From: Faecalibacterium sp. An121 | GTDB lineage: Bacteria > Bacillota > Clostridia > Oscillospirales > Ruminococcaceae | Direction of reading: 5' to 3' | Assembly (NCBI RefSeq): GCF_002160915.1 | Contig: NZ_NFLM01000018.1 | Location: 1-51,221, forward strand | Length of the DNA: 51,221 bases | Part shown: in pieces, positions 1-7,350 of the stretch | Layout of the letters: each line of letters opens with the position of its first letter | How positions within the stretch are numbered: position 1 is the first letter of the stretch | Notes under the pieces: model-generated | Seen by the model: only the letters and a program-made list of their open reading frames with translations | The model's database searches: none | Told to the model about the DNA's origin: nothing | Translations under genes and position numbers: made by a program

Positions 1-12
1 CCAAAACAGGTT

Positions 13-34
13 CAAAGGAAGGTCCTTTCCTTTG
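13..34. other. short inverted repeat in the AT-rich left edge
   Basis: Arms CAAAGGAA (13-20) and TTCCTTTG (27-34) form an 8-bp hairpin with a 6-base loop. The rest of 1-153 is AT- and homopolymer-rich (a C8 run, several T runs) and I find no gene in it. It is probably the upstream region of a gene lying left of the window. Confidence 0.4.
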
Positions 35-41
35 TGTGCCT

Positions 42-68
42 ATCATAACATACCCCCCCCGGTGTCAA
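42..68 (-). promoter_or_regulatory. possible leftward promoter
   Basis: Reading leftward, TTGACA (63-68) is followed by TATGAT (42-47). The spacer is only 15 bases and G-rich, so this is a weak call. It would drive a gene outside the window, and the hairpin at 13-34 would lie in its leader. Confidence 0.3.
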
Positions 69-153
69 GACCCAATTTCAAATTTTCCCTTTTTTTCTTT
101 ATTTTCTTTAGTTTGAAATCTCTAACTTTGGGGCAGGAGGAGTTTGGGGCAAA

Positions 154-185
154 CGAAAAGCGCACGCTTTCGCGTGCGCTTTTCG
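154..185 (-). terminator. terminator after the flavin reductase gene
   Basis: A perfect 14-bp stem (arms 154-167 and 172-185, loop TTTC) has A4/T4 blocks at its base. It starts 25 bases past the flavin reductase stop codon and should end that transcript. Confidence 0.75.
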
Positions 186-209
186 GCTGGTTCCGGTCAG
201 GTATCCCGG

Positions 210-782
210 TCAGTCTTTCATGAGGGGCGCGCCGGCGTGCCAGGCCTGATCCAGGTGCTGGCCCATGGCATAGTAACCGTTGCGCATCTGGTCGAATGCA
301 AAGGCGTTCAGCTTGGCGGCATCGATCCTGCCGTCGCTGTCCAGTACCTTTTCGTCCGCCATCACATTGACGATCCGACCCAGCACCCGCAGACCGTAGG
401 GCTGCTGCTGCATCTCCACCACCTGGCACTCCAGCGTCAGGGGGTACTCGGTGATGACCGGCGCATCCACACGCTGGCTCTTGACCGCGTGCAGCCCGCT
501 GCGGGCAAATTTGTCCGGCACCTTGTTGCCCGACACGATGCCCAGGTAGTCAGAGGCCGCCATGGTGTCCACGCCCGGCACAGACAGGGTAAACGCTTTG
601 CGTGTCTCCAGATTTGCCGCCGTCTTATGGCCGCTGTCCAGGTTGAGAGCCACCATGTCCTCGGCGCAGATGCCGCCCCAGGCCATCATCATCACATCCA
701 CCGTATCGTCCTCGTTGTAGGTGCCGATCATATAGGTGGGCATGGGGTAGAGATAGGGCCTGACTCCGAAATCTTTCATCAT
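210..782 (-). CDS. flavin reductase family protein
   Basis: This 190-residue protein resembles the FMN-binding flavin reductase / DIM6-NTAB family, split-barrel proteins that bind FMN and pass electrons from NAD(P)H to flavin or a partner. The N-terminal pattern of a Pro-rich strand followed by the MMMAWGGICAED segment fits the family's flavin-binding region. There is no signal peptide or membrane segment, so it is cytoplasmic. The ATG at 782 is chosen because AGGAGG lies 8 bases upstream; a second ATG follows immediately. The gene stands alone and is divergent from an HxlR regulator that probably controls it. The physiological substrate cannot be told from the sequence. Confidence 0.8.
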   Translation of the reverse strand: MMKDFGVRPYLYPMPTYMIGTYNEDDTVDVMMMAWGGICAEDMVALNLDSGHKTAANLETRKAFTLSVPGVDTMAASDYLGIVSGNKVPDKFARSGLHAVKSQRVDAPVITEYPLTLECQVVEMQQQPYGLRVLGRIVNVMADEKVLDSDGRIDAAKLNAFAFDQMRNGYYAMGQHLDQAWHAGAPLMKD

Positions 783-808
783 AATTGCAACCTCCTTTTT
801 CCGGCGGA

Positions 809-838
809 TTGACTTTTCCCCGCCGCTTGCACTATAAT
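809..838 (+). promoter_or_regulatory. promoter of the HxlR regulator gene
   Basis: TTGACT (809-814), an 18-base spacer and TATAAT (833-838) read rightward. The expected start near 845 leaves a 60-base leader that contains the inverted repeat at 864-888. Confidence 0.7.
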
Positions 839-864
839 GATAGCATACATACGCCTAAAAACAA
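837..864 (-). promoter_or_regulatory. promoter of the flavin reductase gene
   Basis: Reading leftward, TTGTTT (859-864), a 16-base spacer and TATCAT (837-842). Its -10 overlaps the -10 of the divergent hxlR promoter, so the two promoters probably compete for polymerase. Confidence 0.55.
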
Positions 865-888
865 GTACGCACTTTCAGGTGCAATACT
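864..888. promoter_or_regulatory. candidate HxlR operator (inverted repeat)
   Basis: AGTACGCAC (864-872) and GTGCAATACT (879-888) form an imperfect palindrome around a 6-base centre. A second pair, ACTTTCAG (871-878) and CTGAAAG (891-897), overlaps it. The site abuts the -35 of the flavin reductase promoter and lies in the hxlR leader, where a regulator could control both genes. Confidence 0.5.
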
Positions 889-908
889 AACTGAAAGGAA
901 AGTGTCCC

Positions 909-1244
909 ATGGGTCCCTGCTGCATTCAAGACGCCGACCTCGAGCAGACCGGCTTTAGCTACACCATGTCCCTGATCCAGGGCAAATACAAAATGTTCAT
1001 CCTCTATGCCCTGATGGCATACGGGACGGTGCGGTTCAACCAGCTCAAGAAGTACATCCGCACCATCTCCTACAAGACCCTCAGCGCTACCCTGAAAGAG
1101 CTGGAAGCCGACGGCTTGATCCACCGGGAGGAGTATCCCCAGATCCCGCCCAAGGTGGAATACAGCCTGACCGAGCGGGGACGCTCTCTCATCCCCATCC
1201 TGGACGCCATGTGCAGCTGGGGCAACCAGAACCGTCTCCCCTGA
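909..1244 (+). CDS. HxlR/DUF24-family transcriptional regulator
   Basis: This 111-residue winged-helix protein belongs to the HxlR (DUF24) family. Visible hallmarks are the opening helix with GKYKMFILYAL, the recognition region RTISYKTLSATLKELEADGLI, and the wing with EYSLTERGRSLIPIL. Two adjacent cysteines at residues 4-5 precede the DNA-binding domain. Family members such as YodB and HypR sense electrophiles or disulfide stress through an N-terminal Cys, so a thiol switch is plausible but inferred. The start has AAAGGAAAG upstream. It is divergent from the flavin reductase gene, its likely target, and is probably autoregulated through the palindrome in its leader. Confidence 0.85.
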   Translation: MGPCCIQDADLEQTGFSYTMSLIQGKYKMFILYALMAYGTVRFNQLKKYIRTISYKTLSATLKELEADGLIHREEYPQIPPKVEYSLTERGRSLIPILDAMCSWGNQNRLP

Positions 1245-1260
1245 CCCGGACTGAAAACCA

Positions 1261-1298
1261 AAAGCCTCCGCCTGTCCCTGGGACAAAGCGGAGGCTTT
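1261..1298. terminator. bidirectional terminator between hxlR-type gene and ABC operon
   Basis: Arms AAAGCCTCCGC (1261-1271) and GCGGAGGCTTT (1288-1298) enclose a second stem, TGTCC/GGACA. It lies between two convergent stop codons (1244 and 1314) and can end transcripts from both sides. Confidence 0.8.
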
Positions 1299-1313
1299 CT
1301 GTCTATGTACCGG

Positions 1314-2054
1314 TCATCTCTCCCGGAAGCGGCTGAGGAACTCGGCCGTCTTGGGATTTTTGGGGTTTTCAAAAATGTCGGCAGGGCTGCCTTCTTCGGC
1401 GATGACGCCGTCGGCCATGTACACCACATGGCTGGAGACGTCCCGAGCAAAGGCCATCTCGTGGGTCACCACGATCATGGTCAGGCCGGCAGCCGCCAGC
1501 TTGCGCATGACCGCCAGCACTTCGCCCACCATCTGGGGGTCGAGGGCGCTGGTAGGCTCGTCGAACAGCAGCACTTCGGGCTGCATGGACAGGGCGCGGG
1601 CAATGGCCACACGCTGCTTCTGCCCGCCCGACAGCTGCCGGGGCCGCGCATGGATGTAGGGCGCCATGCCCACCTTTTCGAGGTTGTCCATGGCGGTGCG
1701 GCGGGCGGTCTCCTTGTCCTGGTGCAGCACATACCGCAGCCCGGCGGTGCAGTTTTCCAGCACCGTCATATTATTGAACAGGTTGAAGCTCTGGAACACC
1801 ATCCCCACCCGGGCCCGGTAGGCCGAAGGGTCGAACTTGCGCTCCATGATATCCTGCCCGTGGAACAGGATCTGCCCCGCAGTGGGGGTCTCCAGCAGGT
1901 TGATGCACCGCAGCAGGGTGCTTTTGCCCGAGCCGGACGCGCCGATGACGCAGGTGACGTCCCCGGGGCTGACGGTGAAATCCACGTCCCGCAGCACCAC
2001 ATGGGTGCCAAAGCTCTTGGACAGGTGGCGTACCTGGATGATAGGCTCAGACAT
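1314..2054 (-). CDS. polar amino-acid ABC transporter, ATP-binding protein
   Basis: This 246-residue ATPase is of the GlnQ/ArtP type that powers polar amino-acid uptake at the inner face of the membrane. Walker A (GASGSGKST) is at residues 38-46, followed by a Q-loop (VFQSFNLF), the signature [15 protein letters not shown], Walker B ([13 protein letters not shown]) and the switch His in VVTHEM. The length is normal for the family. It is last in a three-gene operon (binding protein, permease, ATPase), and its ATG overlaps the end of the permease gene by 8 bases, implying translational coupling. The exact amino acid cannot be told from the ATPase. Confidence 0.93.
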   Translation of the reverse strand: MSEPIIQVRHLSKSFGTHVVLRDVDFTVSPGDVTCVIGASGSGKSTLLRCINLLETPTAGQILFHGQDIMERKFDPSAYRARVGMVFQSFNLFNNMTVLENCTAGLRYVLHQDKETARRTAMDNLEKVGMAPYIHARPRQLSGGQKQRVAIARALSMQPEVLLFDEPTSALDPQMVGEVLAVMRKLAAAGLTMIVVTHEMAFARDVSSHVVYMADGVIAEEGSPADIFENPKNPKTAEFLSRFRER

Positions 2055-2871
2055 GGCTGGCGCCCTCCTTCATATCAAGATTCTGGGAGGCATGGTCGGG
2101 CTCCGGGGCGTTGTACATCCCGCTGGTATAGGCCAGGGTGTCGGTGGTGTTCAGGTCGTAGTTCTGAGGCCCGTCCAGCTTTTTCTCCCACATACGCAGC
2201 AGCCAGCTGGACAGCAGTGTCATGGTCAGATAGATCAGCATGACGATGGTGGCGCTCTCAAAGTAGGTATACAGGGCGCCCACCACGCTCTTGTGCACAA
2301 AGAACAGGTCGGTGATGGAGATGACAGACAGCACCGAGGTATCCTTGATGTTGATGATGAAGTTGTTGCCGATCTGGGGCACGATGTTGCGCAGGGCCTG
2401 AGGCATGATGACATGGATCATGGTCTGCCAGTGCCGCATACCGATGGCCATGGCGCCCTCGGTCTGGCCGGGGTCGATGGAGACGATGCCGCCCCGCACC
2501 GTCTCAGCCATATAGGCGCCGGTGTTGATGGACACGATCAGGAAGCCTGCGGACCACATTTCCAGATGGACGTTGAAGACGCTCATCATGCCATAATAGA
2601 TAAAGACGGCCTGGATCATCATGGGGGTACCGCGGAACAGCTCCACATAGCACCGCAGCACCACCCGCAGCAGGCGCAGGGGGATGCGCTTGTACAGGGG
2701 GTCCCGCCGGGGGTCGATGGGGATGGTCTGCAGGGTGCCCACCGCAAAGCCGATCAGGCAGCCAAAGAGGGTGCCCACCAAAGCCAGCAGCAGCGTAGTG
2801 CCCGCGCCCCGCAGATAGGAGGGGCCGTACTGCTGCAAAATGGAGGCACATTCACGGATAAATGCGTACAT
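2047..2871 (-). CDS. polar amino-acid ABC transporter, permease
   Basis: This 274-residue membrane permease is of the HisM/GlnP type. It has several hydrophobic segments and the transporter-ATPase coupling region around [18 protein letters not shown], in which the EAA-like loop with G at the family position is clear. It has a C-terminal tail of about 40 residues beyond the last membrane segment ([14 protein letters not shown] onward), somewhat longer than usual. It sits 27 bases downstream of the binding-protein gene and overlaps the ATPase gene, so the three are one unit. Only one permease gene is present, so it probably works as a homodimer. Confidence 0.92.
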   Translation of the reverse strand: MYAFIRECASILQQYGPSYLRGAGTTLLLALVGTLFGCLIGFAVGTLQTIPIDPRRDPLYKRIPLRLLRVVLRCYVELFRGTPMMIQAVFIYYGMMSVFNVHLEMWSAGFLIVSINTGAYMAETVRGGIVSIDPGQTEGAMAIGMRHWQTMIHVIMPQALRNIVPQIGNNFIINIKDTSVLSVISITDLFFVHKSVVGALYTYFESATIVMLIYLTMTLLSSWLLRMWEKKLDGPQNYDLNTTDTLAYTSGMYNAPEPDHASQNLDMKEGASHV

Positions 2872-2898
2872 GGGGGTGCTCCTTTACGGCAGGTAATG

Positions 2899-3798
2899 TT
2901 ACTGCTGGCTCAGCGGCTGGACGCTGATGGCCTCATCCATCATGGCGTTGTAGTCGTCGGTGGTCATGGTGGCCAGCACTTCGTTGATGGCGTCCTTGAG
3001 GGCGGTGTTGCCCTGCTTCATGGAGATGCCGATGTTGATCTCCTCCTCGCTGACCTGGAAGTCGTTCTCCCCGCCGCCAAACTCCAGCATCACAAAGTCG
3101 GGGTAGGCTTCCAGGGCGGCCTGGCCGGTGGGCCGGTCGGTGACCACGATGTCGCAGGCGCCGCTGTCCAGGGCCACCAGCATGGCCGGGGCGGTCTCCT
3201 GGGCGGGCAGGATGTTGGCATCCTGGATCTGAGGCAGGCAGATGTCATACCAGATGGTGCCCAGCTGGCTGGTGCAGGTGGCGCCGGCCAGGTCTGCCAC
3301 GCTGGCAGCCGAGGCGTAGGGGCTGTCCTTCTTGACCAGGGTCACGATGGATGCATAGTAGTAGGGGTCCGAGAAATCCACCTGCTTGGCCCGCTCGGAA
3401 GTGATGGACTGGCCCGCGATGACGCAGTCCACATCCCCGGTCATGACGGCGGGGATCAGGCTGTCCCAGTCCAGCTTGACGATCTGGATATCCTGACCCA
3501 GGGCCTCGGCGATCTTCTTGGCCATCATCACATCGTAGCCATAGGCATAATCGCTGGCGCCCCGGATCTGCACCGCGCCGTTGGCGTCGGTGGGCTGGGT
3601 CCAGTTGTAAGGCGCGTAGGCGCACTCCATGGCCACCGTCAGGGTGGTGGGGTCGCCGTCCCCGTCGGGGGCGCCGGCGGATGCGCCGGCCGCGCTGGAA
3701 GCAGTGGAAGAAACTGCGGAGGAGCTGCCGCCGCAGGCTGCCAGGCTGGCCGCCATCACGGCGGACAAAGCCAGGGCAAGGATCTTGTTCAGTCTCAT
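2899..3798 (-). CDS. amino-acid ABC transporter, substrate-binding lipoprotein
   Basis: This 299-residue periplasmic-binding-protein-type (SBP family 3) lipoprotein has a Sec/SPII signal with lipobox LAAC and the lipidated Cys at residue 22, then a Ser/Ala-rich linker. Family features include GYDVMMAKKIAEALG and the domain with VDCVIAGQSITSERAKQVDFSDPYY. The ATG at 3798 is preferred over an in-frame ATG at 3849 because AAAGGAGT lies just upstream and the signal peptide then starts properly. Expression probably starts at the consensus promoter at 3951-3979 and passes a hairpin at 3854-3882 before this gene. The ligand is most likely a polar amino acid (inference). Confidence 0.9.
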   Translation of the reverse strand: MRLNKILALALSAVMAASLAACGGSSSAVSSTASSAAGASAGAPDGDGDPTTLTVAMECAYAPYNWTQPTDANGAVQIRGASDYAYGYDVMMAKKIAEALGQDIQIVKLDWDSLIPAVMTGDVDCVIAGQSITSERAKQVDFSDPYYYASIVTLVKKDSPYASAASVADLAGATCTSQLGTIWYDICLPQIQDANILPAQETAPAMLVALDSGACDIVVTDRPTGQAALEAYPDFVMLEFGGGENDFQVSEEEINIGISMKQGNTALKDAINEVLATMTTDDYNAMMDEAISVQPLSQQ

Positions 3799-3827
3799 GT
3801 TGGATACTCCTTTTCCCAAAAACCCTT

Positions 3828-3944
3828 CTATAAGGTAAAAAGCTGCCACAAAAGACCCGGCATCCGTGGGGGATACCGGGTCCAGAGGCTTGCGTTCAAA
3901 GCAGCAGTCCGGCGCCGCGTCGCCCGCCGCGCCGCTGCGGCCAT
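3828..3944 (-). CDS. possible Arg-rich leader peptide
   Basis: A 38-codon frame opens at the predicted transcription start and ends 30 bases before the binding-protein ATG. Its N-terminus is Ala/Arg-rich, with Arg at 6, 7, 10, 11 and 12, and it runs through the leader hairpin. It has no Shine-Dalgarno site and would have to be read leaderless. The composition could simply reflect GC-rich structured RNA. It is listed because its position resembles an attenuator leader. Confidence 0.2.
   Translation of the reverse strand: MAAAARRATRRRTAALNASLWTRYPPRMPGLLWQLFTL
3854..3882 (-). terminator. terminator-like hairpin in the ABC operon leader
   Basis: Arms 3854-3865 and 3871-3882 pair over 12 bases with one A-C mismatch. 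In the direction of transcription a short U4 run follows. It sits between the promoter and the first gene of the amino-acid ABC operon, so it may act as an attenuator. Confidence 0.5.
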
Positions 3945-3950
3945 GATGCT

Positions 3951-3979
3951 ATTTTATTCATAGGAAGGGGATTTGTCAA
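3951..3979 (-). promoter_or_regulatory. consensus sigma-A promoter of the amino-acid ABC operon
   Basis: Reading leftward, TTGACA (3974-3979), exactly 17 bases, then TAAAAT (3951-3956). The predicted start is near 3944, which gives a leader of about 146 bases. Confidence 0.8.
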
Positions 3980-4020
3980 GTAGGAGATGCATTCCTGCCC
4001 CCTGCCCTCCCCTTTTTCGG

Positions 4021-4923
4021 TCAGGAACGGGGTTTCCAGCGGCGCATGACCCCCACGCCCAGGGGATAGGGTCCGGTGTGGACGGCGATGGTGGCCCCGA
4101 TCTGCAGCAGGCCCACTTCACAGCTGCTGTCCGGATACCGGGCCCGCAGGGCGGCGCGCAGCTGCATCCAGAACCGCCTGCCCTCCTCCACATCGTAGCC
4201 ATAGCCCACAATGATGCGGTAGTCATCGGGGTCGGCGTTGCGCTCGGCCAGATAGCCCAAAAGCTGTTCGATGGCCTTTTCCATGCTCTTTTGGCGGCCC
4301 CGGGCCATCCCGCCCGAGAAGATCTCCCCCTCGGCAAAGTGGATCATGGGCTTGACGTTGAGCAGGTTGGCTGCGCGGCCGGTCACCTTGCCGATCCGCC
4401 CTCCCTTGATCAGATAGTCCAGGTTGCCCACCGTGAAGAAGATCTGGTTGGTGGGGCGGGTGCCCTCCAGCCAGGTCAGGGTGTCGGCCAGGGTGCAGCC
4501 GGCGTCCCGCATGGCGGCGGCATTCTCCACCGTGGCGCCCTCGCTGACGGTGGCCGCGGCGGTGTCCACCACCTCGATGACCGCGTCGGGGTAATCCTCC
4601 AGCACCAGCTGGCGGGCGTTGCGGGCACTGCCCACGCCGCCGCTCATCTTGCCGGTAAAGCACAGGCACAAAACCGGCCGGCCCGCTGCCGCCCGGGGCC
4701 GAAAGACCTTTTCAAAGTCCTCCAGGGAGGGCAGGCTGGTCTTGGGCAGGACGGCGGGCTGGTCCACCATGAACTGGTAGAAGTCCCGCACCGGCATCTC
4801 CTCCCCTTCTTTCAGGTAGGTCTGGCCGTCGGTGGAGACATAGAACGGCACCACCGTCACGTCCAGGCGGACGATCTCCTCCCGGGGCAGGTCGCAGGCG
4901 CTGTCAGTAATGATATCGAACAT
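4021..4923 (-). CDS. DegV family fatty-acid-binding protein
   Basis: This 300-residue cytoplasmic protein has the DegV signature opening IITDSACDLP and the family layout of an N-terminal domain (TVVPFYVSTDGQTYLKEGE) and a C-terminal domain (GGRIGKVTGRAANLLNVKP). DegV-type proteins bind fatty acids, and some (FakB) hand them to the FakA kinase; no fakA is visible here. In the fatty-acid site region the usual SSGLSGT-like loop reads FTGKMSGG, still with a Ser-Gly pair. The gene begins 37 bases after purA on the same strand, so the two may be co-transcribed. I see no terminator between its stop and the next promoter. Confidence 0.88.
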   Translation of the reverse strand: MFDIITDSACDLPREEIVRLDVTVVPFYVSTDGQTYLKEGEEMPVRDFYQFMVDQPAVLPKTSLPSLEDFEKVFRPRAAAGRPVLCLCFTGKMSGGVGSARNARQLVLEDYPDAVIEVVDTAAATVSEGATVENAAAMRDAGCTLADTLTWLEGTRPTNQIFFTVGNLDYLIKGGRIGKVTGRAANLLNVKPMIHFAEGEIFSGGMARGRQKSMEKAIEQLLGYLAERNADPDDYRIIVGYGYDVEEGRRFWMQLRAALRARYPDSSCEVGLLQIGATIAVHTGPYPLGVGVMRRWKPRS

Positions 4924-4960
4924 GATGGTCCCCCCATTCTCCCGTCCAGGGTGGGTCGTC

Positions 4961-6253
4961 TCAGGTGCGGTGGATGCAAGCTTCCCGCTCAGCGCCCACC
5001 GAGATATAGGTGATCTTGCAGCCGATGGCTTTTTCCAGATAGAGGATGTAGTCCTGGGCCTGGACGGGCAGATCCTCCCAGCGGCGTGCGCCGGTGATGT
5101 CGCAGTGCCAGCCCGGCATCCGCTCCACCACAGGCCGTGCGGTATCCAGCGCCTTGCCCATGGGGAAACGGGTGGTGGTGCTGCCGTCCTCCAGGGTGTA
5201 GGCGGTGATCACCGGCACCGTCTCCATGTAGTCCAGCACGTCCAGCAGGGTCAGGGCCACCTCATCGCAGCCCTGGCAGGACACGCCGTAGCGGCTGGCC
5301 ACCAGATCCACAGGGCCCACCCGGCGGGGACGCCCGGTGGCTGCGCCGTACTCATGGCCGGCCTCCCGCAGCTGGTGCATCTCCTCCTCGGTCATGGCCA
5401 GCTCGGCGGCAAAGGGACCGTCCCCCACGCAGGAGGAATAGGCTTTCATGATGCCGATGGACTTGTCCAGCTTGCGGCCCGGGATGCCTGCACCGATGGG
5501 GGCGTAGGCGCCGATGACGTTGGAGGAGGTGGTGTAGGGGTAGATGCCGAAATCCACGTCCCGCAGCGCGCCCAGCTGGGCCTCGAACAGGATCTTCTTG
5601 CCGGCCTGGTCGGCCTCGTCCAGGTAAGCCCCCGCATCGCAGATATAGTCCTTAAAGATGGCGGCGTACTTTTGCAGCCAGTCCCACATCTCGTCCACGC
5701 GGATGGGCTGGGCGCCGTAGCTGCCCTCCATCACCAGGTTTTTGGAGTCCACCATGGTGACCAGGCGCTTGTGCACCGAGTCGTCCAGATGGAGCAGATC
5801 CCCCATGCGCAGGGTCTTTTTCATATATTTGTCGCCGTAGACATAGGCGATGCCCCGCTTGGTGGAGCCGAACTGCGCGCCGGTCTTGGACAGGCGGGCC
5901 TCCTCCAGGCCGTCCTGCAGGACGTGGTAGGGCATGGTGATGGTGGCGCGGTCGGAGATCTTGAGGTTGGCCGGGGAGATGGCGATGCCCTTCTCCCGCA
6001 GGCTGGCGATCTCGCCGTCCAGGTGGTGGGGGTCGATGACCATACCGTTGCCCATGACGCACACCACGTCCGGGCGCAGGATGCCCGAGGGCAGCAGGTT
6101 CAGAACGAACTTGCCCCGCTCGTTCTTGACGGTATGGCCGGCGTTGTTGCCGCCCTGGTAGCGCACCACGATGTCATAATCCTGGCTGAGCAGGTCCACC
6201 ATACGGCCCTTGCCCTCGTCGCCCCAGTTGATCCCTGTGATTGCAGTAAGCAT
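4961..6253 (-). CDS. purA: adenylosuccinate synthetase
   Basis: This 430-residue enzyme joins IMP and aspartate at the expense of GTP, the first committed step from IMP to AMP. The family's N-terminal signature is clear as INWGDEGKG, followed by the GGNNAGHTV loop, the Gly/Arg-rich GATGRPRRVGPVDL segment and the GTP-site region near the C-terminus. The usual Q of QWGDEGKG is N here. Length is normal. The ATG at 6253 is chosen over an in-frame ATG at 6355 because the protein then starts at the conserved motif and has AAAGAGG upstream. It has its own promoter and may continue into degV. Confidence 0.95.
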   Translation of the reverse strand: MLTAITGINWGDEGKGRMVDLLSQDYDIVVRYQGGNNAGHTVKNERGKFVLNLLPSGILRPDVVCVMGNGMVIDPHHLDGEIASLREKGIAISPANLKISDRATITMPYHVLQDGLEEARLSKTGAQFGSTKRGIAYVYGDKYMKKTLRMGDLLHLDDSVHKRLVTMVDSKNLVMEGSYGAQPIRVDEMWDWLQKYAAIFKDYICDAGAYLDEADQAGKKILFEAQLGALRDVDFGIYPYTTSSNVIGAYAPIGAGIPGRKLDKSIGIMKAYSSCVGDGPFAAELAMTEEEMHQLREAGHEYGAATGRPRRVGPVDLVASRYGVSCQGCDEVALTLLDVLDYMETVPVITAYTLEDGSTTTRFPMGKALDTARPVVERMPGWHCDITGARRWEDLPVQAQDYILYLEKAIGCKITYISVGAEREACIHRT

Positions 6254-6336
6254 AATCGATGACCTCTTTATTGATCCAAAGAGCAGCCTTTTCCGTGCAC
6301 CTTGCCCGGGATACGCTGCCCTGAACACATCGCAGC

Positions 6337-6351
6337 GCAGGCAGTGCCTGC
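6337..6351. promoter_or_regulatory. perfect palindrome at the purA transcription start
   Basis: GCAGGCA-G-TGCCTGC is a perfect 7-bp inverted repeat around a single base. It lies about 6-20 bases after the predicted purA start, a place suited to a repressor site. The binding protein is unknown. Confidence 0.4.
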
Positions 6352-6363
6352 ACATACAGTTTT

Positions 6364-6392
6364 ATTGTATCATGCCTGCCGTCGCAAAGCAA
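6364..6392 (-). promoter_or_regulatory. purA promoter
   Basis: Reading leftward, TTGCTT (6387-6392), a 17-base spacer and TACAAT (6364-6369). It leaves a leader of roughly 105 bases before the purA ATG. Confidence 0.6.
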
Positions 6393-6417
6393 GCCGCAGG
6401 TTCCACAAAGGCGGGGG

Positions 6418-6642
6418 TCAGTTTTTGTTTTCCGGGCCCGGGCGGCGGGGCAGATGGTGCAGCGTGCCGTCCGGCTCCTGGATCATGGTGTTCTCCAGCT
6501 GGGCCCGGAAGGATCTGCGGATCTCCGCCAGGTATTCCTGCCGCAGCGCCTGCTGTTCGGCCTTTTCCGCCTCGGTCAGCCCCGCGGGGGTCTTGCTCTT
6601 GCGGGCCAGCTGGTTGATGCGGGCGATCTTTTCCTGTGTCAT
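6418..6642 (-). CDS. DUF896 family small protein (YnzC-like)
   Basis: This 74-residue, highly charged cytoplasmic protein opens with MTQEKIARINQLARKSK and continues GLTEAEKAEQQALRQEYL, the helical hairpin typical of the DUF896/YnzC family. After this come the usual FRAQLENTMI segment and a basic, Pro-rich tail. In Bacillus a homologue lies next to SOS genes, but its biochemical role is not known. The ATG is set by AAAGGAGG 10 bases upstream. The gene is divergent from queH across a short 66-base spacer and ends just before the purA promoter. Confidence 0.85.
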   Translation of the reverse strand: MTQEKIARINQLARKSKTPAGLTEAEKAEQQALRQEYLAEIRRSFRAQLENTMIQEPDGTLHHLPRRPGPENKN

Positions 6643-6658
6643 GGGGTGTAAGCCTCCT

Positions 6659-6687
6659 TTGCGCCCGGGGGGCGCTTGTGTTATACT
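6659..6687 (+). promoter_or_regulatory. queH promoter with extended -10
   Basis: TTGCGC (6659-6664), a 17-base spacer and TATACT (6682-6687), with TGT directly before the -10. The -35 is weak, so the extended -10 probably carries the promoter. Confidence 0.6.
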
Positions 6688-6708
6688 GTTGGTCGAGGTG
6701 AGATTGCA

Positions 6709-7350
6709 ATGCCCAATGTACCCAATTATGCCCGGGAGATGGACGCTGTGCTGCGCCGGCTGGACGGCCGGCGGCCCCGGCTCCTTCTCCACGCCTGCTG
6801 CGGGCCCTGTTCCAGCGCGGTGCTGGAGCAGCTGTGCCAGCACTTCGAGATCACCATTCTGTACTACAACCCCAACATCTGGCCCGACGCCGAATACCAC
6901 CGGCGGGAACAGGAGCTGGAGCGGTTCGTGGCGCAGGCCCATCCTCTGGGGGTGACGGTGGTGGAGGACCGCTACGACCCCCGGGAATTCTACGAGGCCG
7001 CCCGGGGCCTGGAGGACGAGCCCGAGCGGGGCCGCCGCTGCACCGCCTGTTACAGGCTGCGGATGCGCCGGGCTGCCCAATATGCGGCCCAGCACGGCTT
7101 CGACTGGTTCACCACCACCCTGTCCATCAGCCCCCACAAGGACGCCGCCCGGATCAACCAAATCGGGCAGGAGCTGGCCGCCGAATACGGGGTGCCCCAC
7201 CTGCCCTCCGACTTCAAAAAGAAGAACGGCTACCTGCGCTCCTTGCAGCTGTCAGCCGAATACGGACTGTACCGCCAGGATTACTGCGGCTGCATCTTCA
7301 GCGCCCGGCAGTCCCAGGCAGAGCGGGACGCCAGGGTCGGGGAGGATTAG
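6709..7350 (+). CDS. queH: epoxyqueuosine reductase QueH
   Basis: This 213-residue protein matches QueH (former DUF208), which reduces epoxyqueuosine to queuosine in tRNA with no relation to the cobalamin enzyme QueG. The metal-binding cysteines are all visible: HACCGPC (Cys 30, 31, 34), CTAC (111, 114) and YCGC (193, 195). The conserved YYNPNIWPDAEY and TTLSISPHKD segments follow the family order. The ATG at 6709 has GAGGTGA upstream; an in-frame ATG at 6676 would precede the promoter -10 and is rejected. Its stop codon overlaps the stop of the convergent MFS gene. Confidence 0.93.
   Translation: MPNVPNYAREMDAVLRRLDGRRPRLLLHACCGPCSSAVLEQLCQHFEITILYYNPNIWPDAEYHRREQELERFVAQAHPLGVTVVEDRYDPREFYEAARGLEDEPERGRRCTACYRLRMRRAAQYAAQHGFDWFTTTLSISPHKDAARINQIGQELAAEYGVPHLPSDFKKKNGYLRSLQLSAEYGLYRQDYCGCIFSARQSQAERDARVGED

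Noticed and set aside
1305-3963. Long open frames on the plus strand opposite the amino-acid ABC operon
   Set aside because: They are frames kept open by GC-rich codon use on the other strand. They are His/Gly/Gln-rich, lack ribosome sites and resemble no protein. The same applies to similar long antisense frames over purA, rnf, spoIIE, gltX, liv, lysS, the EF-G-like gene and tatC.
6253-6355. N-terminal extension of PurA
   Set aside because: The extension would start within a few bases of the purA -10 box and has no ribosome site. The conserved family start is at 6253.
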